Program-made: the position numbers and the translations under genes | Shown: positions 24,553 through 34,502 of the stretch, piece after piece | How the letters are laid out: every line of letters begins with the position of its first letter | How positions within the stretch are numbered: position 1 is the first letter of the stretch | Notes under the pieces: generated by a model | Databases searched by the model: none | What the model saw: the letters and a program-made list of their open reading frames with translations, nothing else | Told to the model about the DNA's origin: nothing | Assembly (NCBI RefSeq): GCF_022483985.1 | Contig: NZ_JAKVME010000001.1 | Coordinates: forward strand, 1,736,001 to 1,800,000 | Direction: 5' to 3' | Length of the DNA stretch: 64,000 nucleotides | Origin: Acetobacter sp. | GTDB taxonomy: Bacteria; Pseudomonadota; Alphaproteobacteria; Acetobacterales; Acetobacteraceae

Positions 24553-27500
24553 TCAGGCGGAAATCGCCATCTGTTCCGGCTCAGAAAACCCGATGATTTT
24601 TGCATAATCTTTCGGAACAACCTGCCAGAAGCGCGGCAGGACTTCCTCCCATTTATGCAGCAGCATCGCGGCATAGGGAGACTGTGTTTCAGCAGCATGC
24701 GCCTCGACAAGAGTCCGAAGCTTCTCTTCCCACTTCTTCTGCTCGACGCGCACCCAGAACACATTGTCCGGATTCACCTTCTGCTCGAACGATCCGTCCT
24801 CGTCATAGACAAAGGCCATGCCGCCGGTGAAGCCTGCGCCAAAGTTGTCGCCGGAGTCACCAAGGATCACAACCGTTCCACCCGTCATATACTCACAGGC
24901 ATTGGAACCACAGCCTTCCACCACAGCCGTCGCACCGGAGTTACGCACCGCGAAACGCTCACCCGCCAGACCCGCAGCGTAGAGCGTGCCAGCCGTTGCG
25001 CCATACAGGACGGTGTTGCCGACAATCGCGTTTTCATTCGTCGCCAGCACGCTGGAGGCCGAAGGACGCACGACGATGGTTGCACCGGACAGACCCTTGC
25101 CGACGTAATCGTTGGCGTCGCCATGCACTTCCAGCTTCAGGCCCTGCACGGCGAACGCGCCGAGCGACTGACCGGCGGAGCCACGCAGACGCACCGTCAG
25201 ATGACCGGGCGCCAACGTGGCCATGCCATACTGCCGCACGATCATGGAGGAGATGCGTGTGCCGATGGCACGCATCGTGTTCTGCACGTTATACTGGAGC
25301 TGCATCTTCTCGCCGTGGTCGAACAGCGGACGGGCATCCGCGATCATCTGGGCGTCGAGCGTGTCAGGCACCTCGTTGCGACCTTCAAGCGTGCAGTAGC
25401 GCGCATGCGGGCCAGGGTCGGCCTGCACCAGAAGCGGGTTCAGATCGAGATCATCGAGATAATCCGCGCCACGAGAGACCTGCTGAAGCAGATCCGTACG
25501 GCCAATCACCTCGTTCAGCGTCCTGAAGCCGAGAGAGGCAAGAATATTTCTCACATCTTCAGCAATAAACGAGAACAGGCTGATGACCTTCTCGGGGGTG
25601 CCTTCGAACTTGGCTCGCATGGCCGGGTCCTGCGAGCAGACGCCCACCGGACAGGTGTTCGAGTGGCACTGACGCACCATGATGCAACCCATGGCCACAA
25701 GGCTAGCCGTGCCGATACCGAACTCTTCCGCACCAAGCATGGCGGCGATCACCACGTCACGACCGGTCTTGATACCGCCATCGGTCCGCAGCGTGACGCG
25801 ATGACGCAGACGGTTGAGCATCAGCACCTGATGCGCCTCCGCCAGACCAAGCTCCCAAGGCAGACCAGCATATTTCACGGAAGACAGCGGGCTGGCGCCC
25901 GTGCCGCCGGAGTGACCGGAGATCAGGATCGCGTCGGCCTTCGCCTTCGCCACACCTGCCGCAATCGTGCCGATGCCCGAACGGGCCACCAGCTTCACTG
26001 TCACTTTCGCATCCGGATTGATCTGCTTCAGATCGTAGATGAGCTGGGCCAGATCCTCGATCGAGTAGATATCGTGATGTGGCGGCGGTGAGATCAGCGT
26101 CACCCCCGGTGTCGCATGACGCAGCTTGGCGATCAGTTCCGTGACCTTGAACCCCGGAAGCTGCCCGCCCTCACCCGGCTTCGCACCCTGCGCAACCTTG
26201 ATCTCAAGCTCGCGACAGTCATTCAGATACTGCGCCGTGACGCCGAAGCGACCGGACGCGACCTGCTTGATGGCCGAGGAAGCATTGTCGCCATTCGGAC
26301 GCGGCTTGGCGCGGGCCGGATCCTCACCACCTTCACCGGAATCGGACTTCGCGCCGATGCGGTTCATGGCGATGGAGAGAGTCTCATGCGCTTCCGGACT
26401 GAGCGCCCCGAGCGAAATGGCCGGCGCGATCAGACGCTTGCGAAGCTGCGTAATGCTCTCGACCGATTCCACCGGAATGGCTTCACGGTCGCTCTTGAAA
26501 TCGAGCAGATCGCGCAGCGCCACCGGCGGCTGACGACGCACGGCATCGGCATAACGCTGGTAGATGGAGAAACTGTCCGTTCCAACCGCTGTCTGGAGCA
26601 TGTGGATCAGCGTGCCGTCGAAGGCGTGCGTCTCGCCACTCCGGCGCATCTTGTAGAGACCGCCCACAGGCAGAACCGCAGCCGACGTGCCCCAGGCCTG
26701 CTCATGGAAGCTCAGGATGTTCTTGGCGATACCACCGAGACCGATGCCCGAGATACGCGAGGCCATACCGGGGAAGAACTCGGCGACCAGCGCACGGGAC
26801 AGACCGACCGCCTCAAAATTGCAGCCGCCACGATAGGACGCCATGATCGAGATGCCCATTTTGGACATGATCTTGAGCAGGCCCTTGTCGATGGCCTTGC
26901 GATAACGCTCGACCGCCGTACGCAGCGTCATGTCGCCGCACAGGCCACGACGGATGCGGTCCGCGATGCTTTCCTGCGCGAGATACGGATTCACCGTCGT
27001 CGCGCCGACACCCAGCGTCACGGCCACGGCATGCACGTCCAGCACGTCGGAGGTCCGGACGTTCAGCGAGGTGAATGTCCGCAGCGAGTTACGCACCAGA
27101 TGCGTATGCACGGCGGCAACAGCGAGGATGGTCGGAATACCGGCGCGCTCGGCTGACTGGTTCTCGTCGGTCAGGAAGACGTGCGAGCAGCCTTCACGGA
27201 CGCGCTCCTCCGCCTCCCGGCGAATACGGGCGATGGCCTCACGCAGACCGGTCTCGCCTTCCGCCGCCACGAAAGTCGTGTCGATGATTCCGCCCCGCTC
27301 GCCACAGAATTTGCGAAGCGCCTCGAACTCACCACTGGTCAGAATCGGGCTGGGAAGCTGGAGCAGATCGCACTGGTCTTCAGCTTCCTCAAGAATGTTC
27401 CCGAGATTACCCAGCCGTGTCAGCAGGCTCATCACCCGGGCTTCACGCAGGGAGTCGATCGGCGGATTCGTGACCTGACTGAAACCCTGACGGAAATAAT

Positions 27501-29112
27501 GCGCCAGTCCGCGATAGCGTTCGGACAGAACCGCGAGCGGTGTGTCATCGCCCATGGAGCCGACAGCCTCAGCCGCTGTCTCGACCATCGGCTGGAGGAC
27601 ATGCTCCAGTTCTTCAAGCGTGTTGCCGACCGACAACTGACGGCGACGCAACTCTTCCGGCTGGTACATCACCGGCTCGACAACGTCGTCGCGCACCAGC
27701 GAGCCGATCTTCTGGATCTTTTTGACCCACTGTCCGAAATCCTGACGTCCCGCCAGAAGGTCGAGCAGTTCGCCATTGCCGTAAAGTTTGGCGTTGTCGA
27801 GATCGACGCCGAGCATCTCGCCCGGACCAAGGCGCCCACGGCTGACGACAGCCGCTTCAGGCACCTTCACCATACCGGCTTCAGAGCCAATGATCAGAAG
27901 ATTACTCGTCGTCCGGGTGTAACGCAGCGGACGCAGACCGGAACGATCCAGACCGGCGATGATCCAGCGGCCATCCGTCGCGCACAGGGCGGCAGGACCG
28001 TCCCACGGCTCCATGACGGCATTGCAGTAAGCGAACATGTCGCGATGCGACGCCTTCATGCGGGAATGCGCGCCGACACTGGCCGGGATCATCAGCGCCT
28101 TGACCGCAGGCGCATCGCGCCCGGCATGGGTCAGCAGCTCAAAGACGTTATCGAGCGTCGCCGTATCGGAACCACCGACCTGCACGACCGGCTTGATGTC
28201 GTTCATGAACGGATCAAGTTCCGGATCGGCCAGCCGCGTTTCGTGGCTGCGCATCCAGTTCACATTGCCGGAGATCGTGTTGATCTCACCATTATGGGCA
28301 ACGCGACGGAACGGCTGGGCCAGCTTCCATGTCGGGAAGGTGTTGGTCGAATACCGCTGGTGGTAGATCGCAAAGCGGCTGGTGAAGCGCTCATCCAGCA
28401 GATCCGGATAGAAATCCGTCAGGTTTTCCGCAAGGAACATGCCCTTGTAGATCAGCGAGCGGCACGACAGCGAGCAGATATAGAGATCGACCTGATCCGC
28501 AATGGCGGATTTTTCGATCCGGCGACGGATCACATACAGGTCGCGCTCGAAGTCCGCTTCAGAGCGGTCCGTTTTGCCCCGGATGATGATCTGTTCGATC
28601 TCCGGCCGTGTCGCATTGGCCTTTTCACCGATGCAGGCGGTGTCGATCGGCACCTGACGCCAGCCATAGATGCTGTAGCCGAACATGAGAATTTCGGTCT
28701 CAATGATCTGACGGCAACGCTCCTGCGCGGCGAGGTCGGTCTTGGGAAGGAACACCTGCCCCACGGCCAGCGGCACACCGGCATCCCGCTCCGCCTGTGG
28801 CACGCCGATGGCGTCGGCAAAGAAATCCTGCGGAATCTCGACATGGATGCCCGCGCCGTCACCCGTCTTGCCATCGGCATCGACAGCGCCGCGATGCCAG
28901 ATCGCTTTCAGGGCCTCGATACCGGCCTCGACGACATCACGACGCTTGCGGCCATCCAGAGCGGCGACAAGGCCCACGCCACAGGAATCGCGCTCGTCCG
29001 TCGGGTCATACAGGCCGTGCTGCAGCGCCGCGCTGTTGCGCTCCCAGTTCGCGACAAAAGCCTCGCCGCTCTCGCTGGCGGAGGAGAAACCTTCAAATGA
29101 GTCCATGGTCAT
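24553..29112 (-). CDS. gltB: Glutamate synthase (NADPH) large subunit
   Basis: A 1519-residue enzyme that makes two glutamates from glutamine and 2-oxoglutarate. The N-terminal glutaminase domain has its catalytic cysteine at residue 44 (ERDSCGVGL) after a short propeptide. The central and FMN-binding domains follow, with PPPHHDIYSIEDLAQLI and LISGHSGGTGASPL. The 3Fe-4S cluster motif is CIMVRQCHSNTCPVGVC, and the C-terminal beta-helix has the repeated G-rich pattern (GRNEV onwards). The ATG at 29112 overlaps the gltD stop (TAATG), so the subunits are translationally coupled; the track upstream of it is inside gltD. Length is normal for the family. Confidence 0.97.
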   Translation of the reverse strand: MTMDSFEGFSSASESGEAFVANWERNSAALQHGLYDPTDERDSCGVGLVAALDGRKRRDVVEAGIEALKAIWHRGAVDADGKTGDGAGIHVEIPQDFFADAIGVPQAERDAGVPLAVGQVFLPKTDLAAQERCRQIIETEILMFGYSIYGWRQVPIDTACIGEKANATRPEIEQIIIRGKTDRSEADFERDLYVIRRRIEKSAIADQVDLYICSLSCRSLIYKGMFLAENLTDFYPDLLDERFTSRFAIYHQRYSTNTFPTWKLAQPFRRVAHNGEINTISGNVNWMRSHETRLADPELDPFMNDIKPVVQVGGSDTATLDNVFELLTHAGRDAPAVKALMIPASVGAHSRMKASHRDMFAYCNAVMEPWDGPAALCATDGRWIIAGLDRSGLRPLRYTRTTSNLLIIGSEAGMVKVPEAAVVSRGRLGPGEMLGVDLDNAKLYGNGELLDLLAGRQDFGQWVKKIQKIGSLVRDDVVEPVMYQPEELRRRQLSVGNTLEELEHVLQPMVETAAEAVGSMGDDTPLAVLSERYRGLAHYFRQGFSQVTNPPIDSLREARVMSLLTRLGNLGNILEEAEDQCDLLQLPSPILTSGEFEALRKFCGERGGIIDTTFVAAEGETGLREAIARIRREAEERVREGCSHVFLTDENQSAERAGIPTILAVAAVHTHLVRNSLRTFTSLNVRTSDVLDVHAVAVTLGVGATTVNPYLAQESIADRIRRGLCGDMTLRTAVERYRKAIDKGLLKIMSKMGISIMASYRGGCNFEAVGLSRALVAEFFPGMASRISGIGLGGIAKNILSFHEQAWGTSAAVLPVGGLYKMRRSGETHAFDGTLIHMLQTAVGTDSFSIYQRYADAVRRQPPVALRDLLDFKSDREAIPVESVESITQLRKRLIAPAISLGALSPEAHETLSIAMNRIGAKSDSGEGGEDPARAKPRPNGDNASSAIKQVASGRFGVTAQYLNDCRELEIKVAQGAKPGEGGQLPGFKVTELIAKLRHATPGVTLISPPPHHDIYSIEDLAQLIYDLKQINPDAKVTVKLVARSGIGTIAAGVAKAKADAILISGHSGGTGASPLSSVKYAGLPWELGLAEAHQVLMLNRLRHRVTLRTDGGIKTGRDVVIAAMLGAEEFGIGTASLVAMGCIMVRQCHSNTCPVGVCSQDPAMRAKFEGTPEKVISLFSFIAEDVRNILASLGFRTLNEVIGRTDLLQQVSRGADYLDDLDLNPLLVQADPGPHARYCTLEGRNEVPDTLDAQMIADARPLFDHGEKMQLQYNVQNTMRAIGTRISSMIVRQYGMATLAPGHLTVRLRGSAGQSLGAFAVQGLKLEVHGDANDYVGKGLSGATIVVRPSASSVLATNENAIVGNTVLYGATAGTLYAAGLAGERFAVRNSGATAVVEGCGSNACEYMTGGTVVILGDSGDNFGAGFTGGMAFVYDEDGSFEQKVNPDNVFWVRVEQKKWEEKLRTLVEAHAAETQSPYAAMLLHKWEEVLPRFWQVVPKDYAKIIGFSEPEQMAISA

Positions 29113-30545
29113 TACTCCGCAGCCAGAGAAGAAGAACGGGCGGCAATCCACTGGTCGATCTGAGCCGCCGCGTCACGGCCATCGCGGATGGCCCAGACAA
29201 CGAGGCTCGCGCCACGCACGATATCGCCAGCGGCAAACACGCCCGGCACCGAAGTTTCGAAGCTGACGCGATCCACCTGCAACGTCCCCCAGCGTGAGGT
29301 CTTGAGGTCATCGGCCTTCCACAGGTCAGGCAGCGGCTCCGGATCGAAACCGAGCGCCTTGATGACCATGTCGGCCTGCACCGTGAACAGGCCGTCCGGC
29401 TCTGCCTCGATCGACTGACGACCCGAGCCGTCCGGCAGGCCGAGACGCATCTTCTGCGCCCGCACGCCGGTCACGGTCGTATCGCCAAGGAAGCTTTCCG
29501 GAGCCGCCAGCCAGACGAATTCGACACCTTCCTCCTCGGCGTTTTTCACTTCGCGCACGGAACCGGGCATGTTGGCCTTGTCGCGGCGATAGAGGCATTT
29601 CACCGATTTCGCACCCTGTCGGATGGCCGTCCGCACGCAGTCCATGGCCGTATCACCACCGCCGATGACCACGACATCCTTGCCCGCAGCGTCCAGTTCC
29701 CCTTCCGGCAGCGCATCGCCCAGCGAGCGACGGTTGGACGCGGTCAGATAATCCAGCGCGGCGACGATACCGTCCAGCCCCGCTCCGGGACCGCCGATCT
29801 CGCGGGATTTGTACACACCTGTCGCAACCAGCACGGCGTTGTGTTTTTTCCGCAAATCCTCGAAGGCGATTTCCCCTTCGCCCGCGCCAATCCCCTTACC
29901 GAGATGGAAGACGACGCCCTGCTCTTCCAGAACCTTCTGACGACGGAGAACAATGTCCTTTTCCAGCTTGAAGCCCGGGATGCCGTAGATCAGCAGGCCA
30001 CCGACGCGATCATGACGATCATACACATGAACCTGATGGCCGCTCGCCCGCAGACGTTCCGCCGCCGCCAGTCCTGCAGGTCCGGCACCGATGATGCCGA
30101 CGGAGCTTTCCAACTCAACGACCGGCATGACGGGCTTCACCCAGCCGTTCTCGAATGCCGTATCCGTGATGTAGCGCTCCACCGCGCCGATGGTGACGCT
30201 GTCGAAATCCTTCTCAATGACACAGTTGCCTTCGCACAGCCGGTCCTGCGGGCAGATACGGCCGCAGATTTCGGGGAAGCTGTTTGTCGCCTGAGAGACG
30301 CTATACGCCTCTTCCAGACGCCCGTCCGCCGCCAGCATCAGCCAGTCCGGAATGTTGTTTCCCAACGGGCAATGGATGGAGCAGAACGGCACACCGCACT
30401 GGGAACAGCGACTGGCCTGCGTGGCGGCCTGCTCCGGCGAGAATTCATTATAAATCTCGCCGAAGTCCTTGCGCCGCTCGTCAGCGAGACGTTTGGGCGG
30501 CTGGGCCTGCGGAACAGAGACGAACGAGAGCATCTTTGCGGACAT
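29112..30545 (-). CDS. gltD: Glutamate synthase (NADPH) small subunit
   Basis: A 477-residue FAD/NADPH protein that feeds electrons to GltB. Two cysteine clusters near the N-terminus (SRCSQCGVPFCSIHCPLG and CGRICPQDRLCEGNC) bind 4Fe-4S centres. The FAD site is VGIIGAGPAGLAAAE near residue 150 and the NADPH site is VVVIGGGDTAMDC. The C-terminal GVFAAGDIVRGASLVVWAI completes the FAD domain. It is first in the gltDB operon, the reverse of the common gltB-gltD order. Confidence 0.96.
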   Translation of the reverse strand: MSAKMLSFVSVPQAQPPKRLADERRKDFGEIYNEFSPEQAATQASRCSQCGVPFCSIHCPLGNNIPDWLMLAADGRLEEAYSVSQATNSFPEICGRICPQDRLCEGNCVIEKDFDSVTIGAVERYITDTAFENGWVKPVMPVVELESSVGIIGAGPAGLAAAERLRASGHQVHVYDRHDRVGGLLIYGIPGFKLEKDIVLRRQKVLEEQGVVFHLGKGIGAGEGEIAFEDLRKKHNAVLVATGVYKSREIGGPGAGLDGIVAALDYLTASNRRSLGDALPEGELDAAGKDVVVIGGGDTAMDCVRTAIRQGAKSVKCLYRRDKANMPGSVREVKNAEEEGVEFVWLAAPESFLGDTTVTGVRAQKMRLGLPDGSGRQSIEAEPDGLFTVQADMVIKALGFDPEPLPDLWKADDLKTSRWGTLQVDRVSFETSVPGVFAAGDIVRGASLVVWAIRDGRDAAAQIDQWIAARSSSLAAE

Positions 30546-30801
30546 GCGCTGGCTTCCTTGGCCCGGCCGGACACTCTGGGCGGGGCATTCTGACTAACTG
30601 AGAACCTTTCCCGTCGAGACACGACTGGTCATCCGGCGTTTCCGGCAGGTCTGAAACTGCGATAGCGCAGGGCCGCCCGCGACAAAAGACAGCAAGACTG
30701 ACCTATTAATCGAAACGATCTCAAACATCCACTCCCACATGGTCAGGGCGGTAAAAAATAAGGACAGCAATACATACCAAAATACAATCAATGACATGAT
30801 T

Positions 30802-31758
30802 TCAAATCTTAATTCCATCTCCACCCGGCGCATAACGTTTCATGTAAGAGGGAGCGATCATGTCCAGACTGACTGGAGCCATTCCCAGATCGCGGAACCC
30901 CGGCAGACTTTCATCAACCACATTATCGACCGCCAGCATCTTCAACTGATCACGAGTCAGCATACGTCCCGGCAGACGTTCCAGCACCGCCGCCTGAAGG
31001 ACCGCGAGACCCGAAGGCACTGCAAAGATCGGCTTCTTCCGCCCCGTCAGCGTCAGCACACGTTCGGCAATAGCCCGCATGGTCAGAATCTCCGGACCAC
31101 CCAGCTCGCACAGATTCGAACGGGTGGGCGGAGTTTCTTCAAACGCCCTGACAACGACCCTGATCGCCTCAGCAACATCGGCCACGTACACGGGCTGAAG
31201 CTTCGTGGAAGCTGCATAAACCGGCATGACGAGCGGTGCGTAACGCGCGACACCCCCAAGCATGTTGAGGAAGTGATCTTCCGGGCCAAACAGCACGGAC
31301 GCCCTTGCAATGGTGGCCGTGGGGAAATGCCGTATCACCGCCTCTTCCCCAGCCGCACGGCTGCGTCCATAGGCCGACGGTGAAGTCGATGAAGCGCCGA
31401 TGGCCGACATATGCACCAGCGTCCGCACTCCGGCGGCGGCGGCCAGCCGCGCCACGCGAGCTGCACCTTCCACATTCACGGCATTGAGCGCCGCAGCCGT
31501 GGACGCGCCGAGAATAGCCGCGAGATTGACCACGACCGCGGCTTCGGACACGACTTCCGCCACGGCGTCTTCGTTCTGCACAGGCGCATAAAACGGGACA
31601 ACCTGCCCCACATCACCCAACTGCCGCAGATCGTTCGCCAGATCGGTGCGACGACAGGCGACACGGATTGTGTAGCCATCAGCCGCCAGTTTCCGGACCA
31701 CATATTTTCCGAGAAATCCCGCGCCTCCGAACACTGTTGCCGTCTTGCGACCGATCAT
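30802..31758 (-). CDS. NDUFA9-like NAD(P)-binding protein (atypical SDR)
   Basis: A 318-residue protein with an N-terminal Rossmann motif TVFGGAGFLGKYVV (GxxGxxG) and the SDR-like segments VVNLAAILG, VEGAARVARLAAAAGVRTLVHMSAIGAS and SAYGRSRAAGEEAV (YxxxK-like, with Arg instead of Lys). This pattern is typical of the complex I NDUFA9 family found in many Alphaproteobacteria, where it is thought to assist complex I or ubiquinone functions. Catalytic dehydrogenase activity is doubtful because the usual active-site Lys is not conserved. It seems to be a single gene. Confidence 0.85.
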   Translation of the reverse strand: MIGRKTATVFGGAGFLGKYVVRKLAADGYTIRVACRRTDLANDLRQLGDVGQVVPFYAPVQNEDAVAEVVSEAAVVVNLAAILGASTAAALNAVNVEGAARVARLAAAAGVRTLVHMSAIGASSTSPSAYGRSRAAGEEAVIRHFPTATIARASVLFGPEDHFLNMLGGVARYAPLVMPVYAASTKLQPVYVADVAEAIRVVVRAFEETPPTRSNLCELGGPEILTMRAIAERVLTLTGRKKPIFAVPSGLAVLQAAVLERLPGRMLTRDQLKMLAVDNVVDESLPGFRDLGMAPVSLDMIAPSYMKRYAPGGDGIKI

Positions 31759-31944
31759 GGCGTCGTTCCTTCATATCCTGTTTCTGCGAGGAAAATACTA
31801 CAGACTCCTCCCGACGCACCTTGCGCTACATCACCAAATCCATAAAGCGGCGAAAGAAAAACCAAAAAACGCAGTCGGACAGGGGGCGATAACGATGCGT
31901 TCCCAGCAATTTCATATTCCGCACAAAAATCTTCACAATGCCCC

Positions 31945-31972
31945 TTGACCCTTCGGCGAGACGCCTTTAAAC
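31945..31972 (+). promoter_or_regulatory. Probable promoter of tRNA-Leu
   Basis: TTGACC (31945-31950), a 16 bp spacer and TTAAAC (31967-31972) lie 39 bp ahead of the mature tRNA-Leu. Confidence 0.5.
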
Positions 31973-32011
31973 GCCAGCTCCACCACCCGGTTGCACCGGG
32001 TTGTCATCTAA

Positions 32012-32098
32012 GCCCAGATGGCGGAATTGGTAGACGCGCAGGTTTCAGGTACCTGTGGCCGCAAGGTCGTGGAAGTTCGAGTCTTCTTCTGGGCACCA
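32012..32098 (+). tRNA. tRNA-Leu (CAG)
   Basis: An 87 nt class II tRNA: acceptor GCCCAGA/TCTGGGC, anticodon stem CAGGT/ACCTG with loop TTCAGGT (anticodon CAG), a long variable arm (GTGGCCGCAAGGTCGT region), discriminator A and encoded CCA. It reads CUG codons. Confidence 0.97.
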
Positions 32099-32244
32099 TA
32101 AACCATTGCATTGCAATGGTTTGACAGTCCAAGTCGGGTTACGGTCATGCAGAGCATGATCGCCACACCCCTTCCGGACGCTGACTTCTTTTCCAAAATA
32201 TATCAGCACTGTGCATAACGCTCCACTATTGCGAGCAGGCTGCG

Positions 32245-32556
32245 TCAGACCTCCAGCTCTCCGAACAGAGCTGGCTTCTTCCTTGCGAGCCATCCCATCA
32301 CTTTTGCCGAGAGACCCCGGCAGAATGAGACATCCTCGGCCAGCAACAGCAGTCCCAAGGGCAGCATCCAGAGCCCCAGCACCGGAAGAAACGACAGGAC
32401 ACCTCCCACACAAAACAGGAAGCCCGAGGGCACCCTGGCCCACCAACGCGATGGCTCAAGCAGCCAATGAGCCCCCTTCTCCAGACGATCCGGCAATCTG
32501 GACAGGAGAGCTGACCGTCGCTGGACAAAAAGAGACATGTCGGATTTTTCGTTCAT
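32245..32556 (-). CDS. Small membrane protein with FLPVLGxWMLPLG motif
   Basis: A 103-residue protein with basic, amphipathic ends and one long hydrophobic stretch that probably makes two membrane passes (VPSGFLFCVGGVLSFLPVLGLWMLPLGLLLLAE, about 43-75). This FLPVLGxWMLPLG pattern occurs in many uncharacterised alphaproteobacterial proteins. Function unknown. It stands alone between tRNA-Leu and the divergent RNase D gene. Confidence 0.7.
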   Translation of the reverse strand: MNEKSDMSLFVQRRSALLSRLPDRLEKGAHWLLEPSRWWARVPSGFLFCVGGVLSFLPVLGLWMLPLGLLLLAEDVSFCRGLSAKVMGWLARKKPALFGELEV

Positions 32557-32725
32557 GTCACAAGTCTATGCCTATCGGACGAATTAGCGAAGCCTCTCTG
32601 GATCGGCACAGCATTACCGCACCACCTCATACTCCATTCGACACAAACCAGCTTGCAGAGGCGGTTCGGGATTATTATTGCTCCCGATCAGCAATCTCCT
32701 CCATTCCCGAAAGACAAGGCACTTC

Positions 32726-33382
32726 ATGCGCGACAGGGTCAGTAACGGTGGGCCAATAACGCTGCATCGGAATGATCTCCCCGACGATCTCGATCTCGGG
32801 AACTGTGTCGCCATTGATACGGAAACCATGGGCCTGAACCCTCATCGTGACCGTCTCTGCCTGGTGCAGCTTTCCTCCGGCGACGGCTCAGCCCATCTGG
32901 TGCAGATCGTGCCGACCGGGCCGGGAGAGCCACCGGCAGACTGTCCCAACCTGAAACGCCTCCTCTCCGACCCCACCGTCACCAAGCTGATGCATTTCGC
33001 GCGTTTCGACGTTGCGATCCTTCAGCATACGCTAGAAATTACGGTTGCGCCGGTCGTCTGCACCAAGATCGCCGCCCGTCTCGTCCGCACCTTTACCGAC
33101 CGTCACGGCCTCGCCCATCTTTGCCGGGAAATGCTCGGCGTCGAGATGAGCAAACATCAGCAAAGCTCGGATTGGGGCGCGCCTGATCTGACCCCGGAGC
33201 AACTGGCTTATGCCGCCTCCGACGTGCTGCATCTGCATGCCCTGTGGGAAAAGCTGGAAGCCCTGCTGGTCCGGGAAAACCGTCGCGAACTGGCGCAGGC
33301 CTGCTTCGACTTCCTGCCTGCCCGCACCCGCCTTGACCTGCTCGGTTACGACGAACCAGACATTTTCTCCCATCGCGCCTGA
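32726..33382 (+). CDS. RNase D-like 3'-5' exonuclease
   Basis: A 218-residue DEDDy exonuclease with only the catalytic domain, lacking the HRDC domains of full RNase D (about 375 residues). Exo I is VAIDTETMGLN, Exo II is MHFARFDVAIL and Exo III is AYAASDVLHLHALW, giving the four acidic residues and the Tyr. It would trim 3' ends of structured RNAs such as tRNA precursors. The ATG at 32726 has AAGG at 8 nt and is preferred over 32678. It precedes kdsD and the lpt genes on the same strand. Confidence 0.88.
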   Translation: MRDRVSNGGPITLHRNDLPDDLDLGNCVAIDTETMGLNPHRDRLCLVQLSSGDGSAHLVQIVPTGPGEPPADCPNLKRLLSDPTVTKLMHFARFDVAILQHTLEITVAPVVCTKIAARLVRTFTDRHGLAHLCREMLGVEMSKHQQSSDWGAPDLTPEQLAYAASDVLHLHALWEKLEALLVRENRRELAQACFDFLPARTRLDLLGYDEPDIFSHRA

Positions 33383-33419
33383 TTTTATTGCCCGGATTTT
33401 AGGCGTGGATCAGGTGGTT

Positions 33420-34502
33420 ATGATTGACCGCCGCGCCTTCACGGACGATAGAAACGGCATGAGCCATCCTGCCTCTCCCGGATCATCCGCCGTTCTCGAC
33501 AGCGTGACCGCTCCCCCATCAAACCGTGACCCGCTGGGTGCGGCCCGGCGCACGCTGGCCATCGAAGCCAACGGGCTGACGGCGCTCGCCCGCGCCATGG
33601 AGACCGAAGAGGGACTGGGTGCGGCCTTTCGTCAGGCCGTCGAACGGATCGCGGCGCTTGAAGGCCGGGTCGTTGTAACGGGCATCGGCAAGTCCGGTCA
33701 CATCGGACGCAAGATTCAGGCCACGCTCAGCTCGACCGGCACACCGGCCATCTTCGTGCACCCTGTCGAAGCCTCGCACGGCGATCTCGGCATGGTCGCG
33801 CAGGGCGATGCTGTTCTGGCCCTTTCCAACTCCGGCGAGACCGCTGAACTGGCGGATATCGTGGAACACAGCCGTCGTTTCGGCCTGCTTCTGATCGCCA
33901 TGACCGCACGTCCGGCCTCGACACTGGCGTACGCCGCCGATCTGGTTCTGCTGCTGCCCTCCGTTCCGGAAGCCTGCCCGATGGGTCTGGCCCCGACAAC
34001 GAGCAGCCTGCTCCAGCTTGCGCTGGGTGACGCTCTGGCCGTCGCGCTGATGGAACGACGCGGCTTTACCGCCGGCGATTTCGGCGTCTTCCATCCGGGC
34101 GGCAGTCTCGGCGCCCGCCTGCGCAGCGTGAAGGACCTGATGCGGACAGGTGAAGCTCTGCCGCTCGTGTCGCCGGACACCGGACTGCGGGATGTGATCG
34201 TCGAGATGACCCGCAAAGCGCTGGGCTGCGTTGGCATCGTTGACGCACAGGGAAAGCTCGCCGGGATCATCACCGACGGCGATCTCCGCAGCGCTCTGGA
34301 CCGCGACCTCGCCGCCACACCGGCGTCTGACGTGATGAATCCTTCTCCGCTGACTGTCTCGGCCGACATGCTTGGTGTCGAGGCGCTTCGTATCATGAAT
34401 GACCGTCCCAAGCCGATCACCTCCCTGTTCGTGCTTGATGACGACCAGCGTCCAACCGGCGTGCTGCACATCCATGATCTCCTGCGCGCCGGAGTCGCGT
34501 GA
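33420..34502 (+). CDS. kdsD: Arabinose-5-phosphate isomerase, KpsF/GutQ family
   Basis: A 360-residue enzyme that converts ribulose-5-P to arabinose-5-P, the first step towards Kdo in lipopolysaccharide. The SIS domain (about 75-235) has VVVTGIGKSGHIGRKI, the STGTPAIFVHPVEASHGDLGM segment and SGETAEL. Two CBS domains follow (about 245-360: VKDLMRTGEALPLV, GIITDGDLR, DVMNPSPLTV). Start 33420 has AGG at 5 nt; 33459 is a possible alternative and gives 347 residues. Its stop overlaps the lptC start (TGATG), tying Kdo synthesis to LPS transport genes. Confidence 0.92.
   Translation: MIDRRAFTDDRNGMSHPASPGSSAVLDSVTAPPSNRDPLGAARRTLAIEANGLTALARAMETEEGLGAAFRQAVERIAALEGRVVVTGIGKSGHIGRKIQATLSSTGTPAIFVHPVEASHGDLGMVAQGDAVLALSNSGETAELADIVEHSRRFGLLLIAMTARPASTLAYAADLVLLLPSVPEACPMGLAPTTSSLLQLALGDALAVALMERRGFTAGDFGVFHPGGSLGARLRSVKDLMRTGEALPLVSPDTGLRDVIVEMTRKALGCVGIVDAQGKLAGIITDGDLRSALDRDLAATPASDVMNPSPLTVSADMLGVEALRIMNDRPKPITSLFVLDDDQRPTGVLHIHDLLRAGVA

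Noticed and set aside
24655..29100. Several long plus-strand frames antisense to gltB
   Set aside because: They are GC-rich shadow frames; gltB has full-length family motifs on the other strand.
30594..30833. A 79-codon minus-strand frame with a hydrophobic start between the NDUFA9-like gene and gltD
   Set aside because: It overlaps the end of the NDUFA9-like gene, has no clear ribosome site and an irregular C-terminus; support is too weak.
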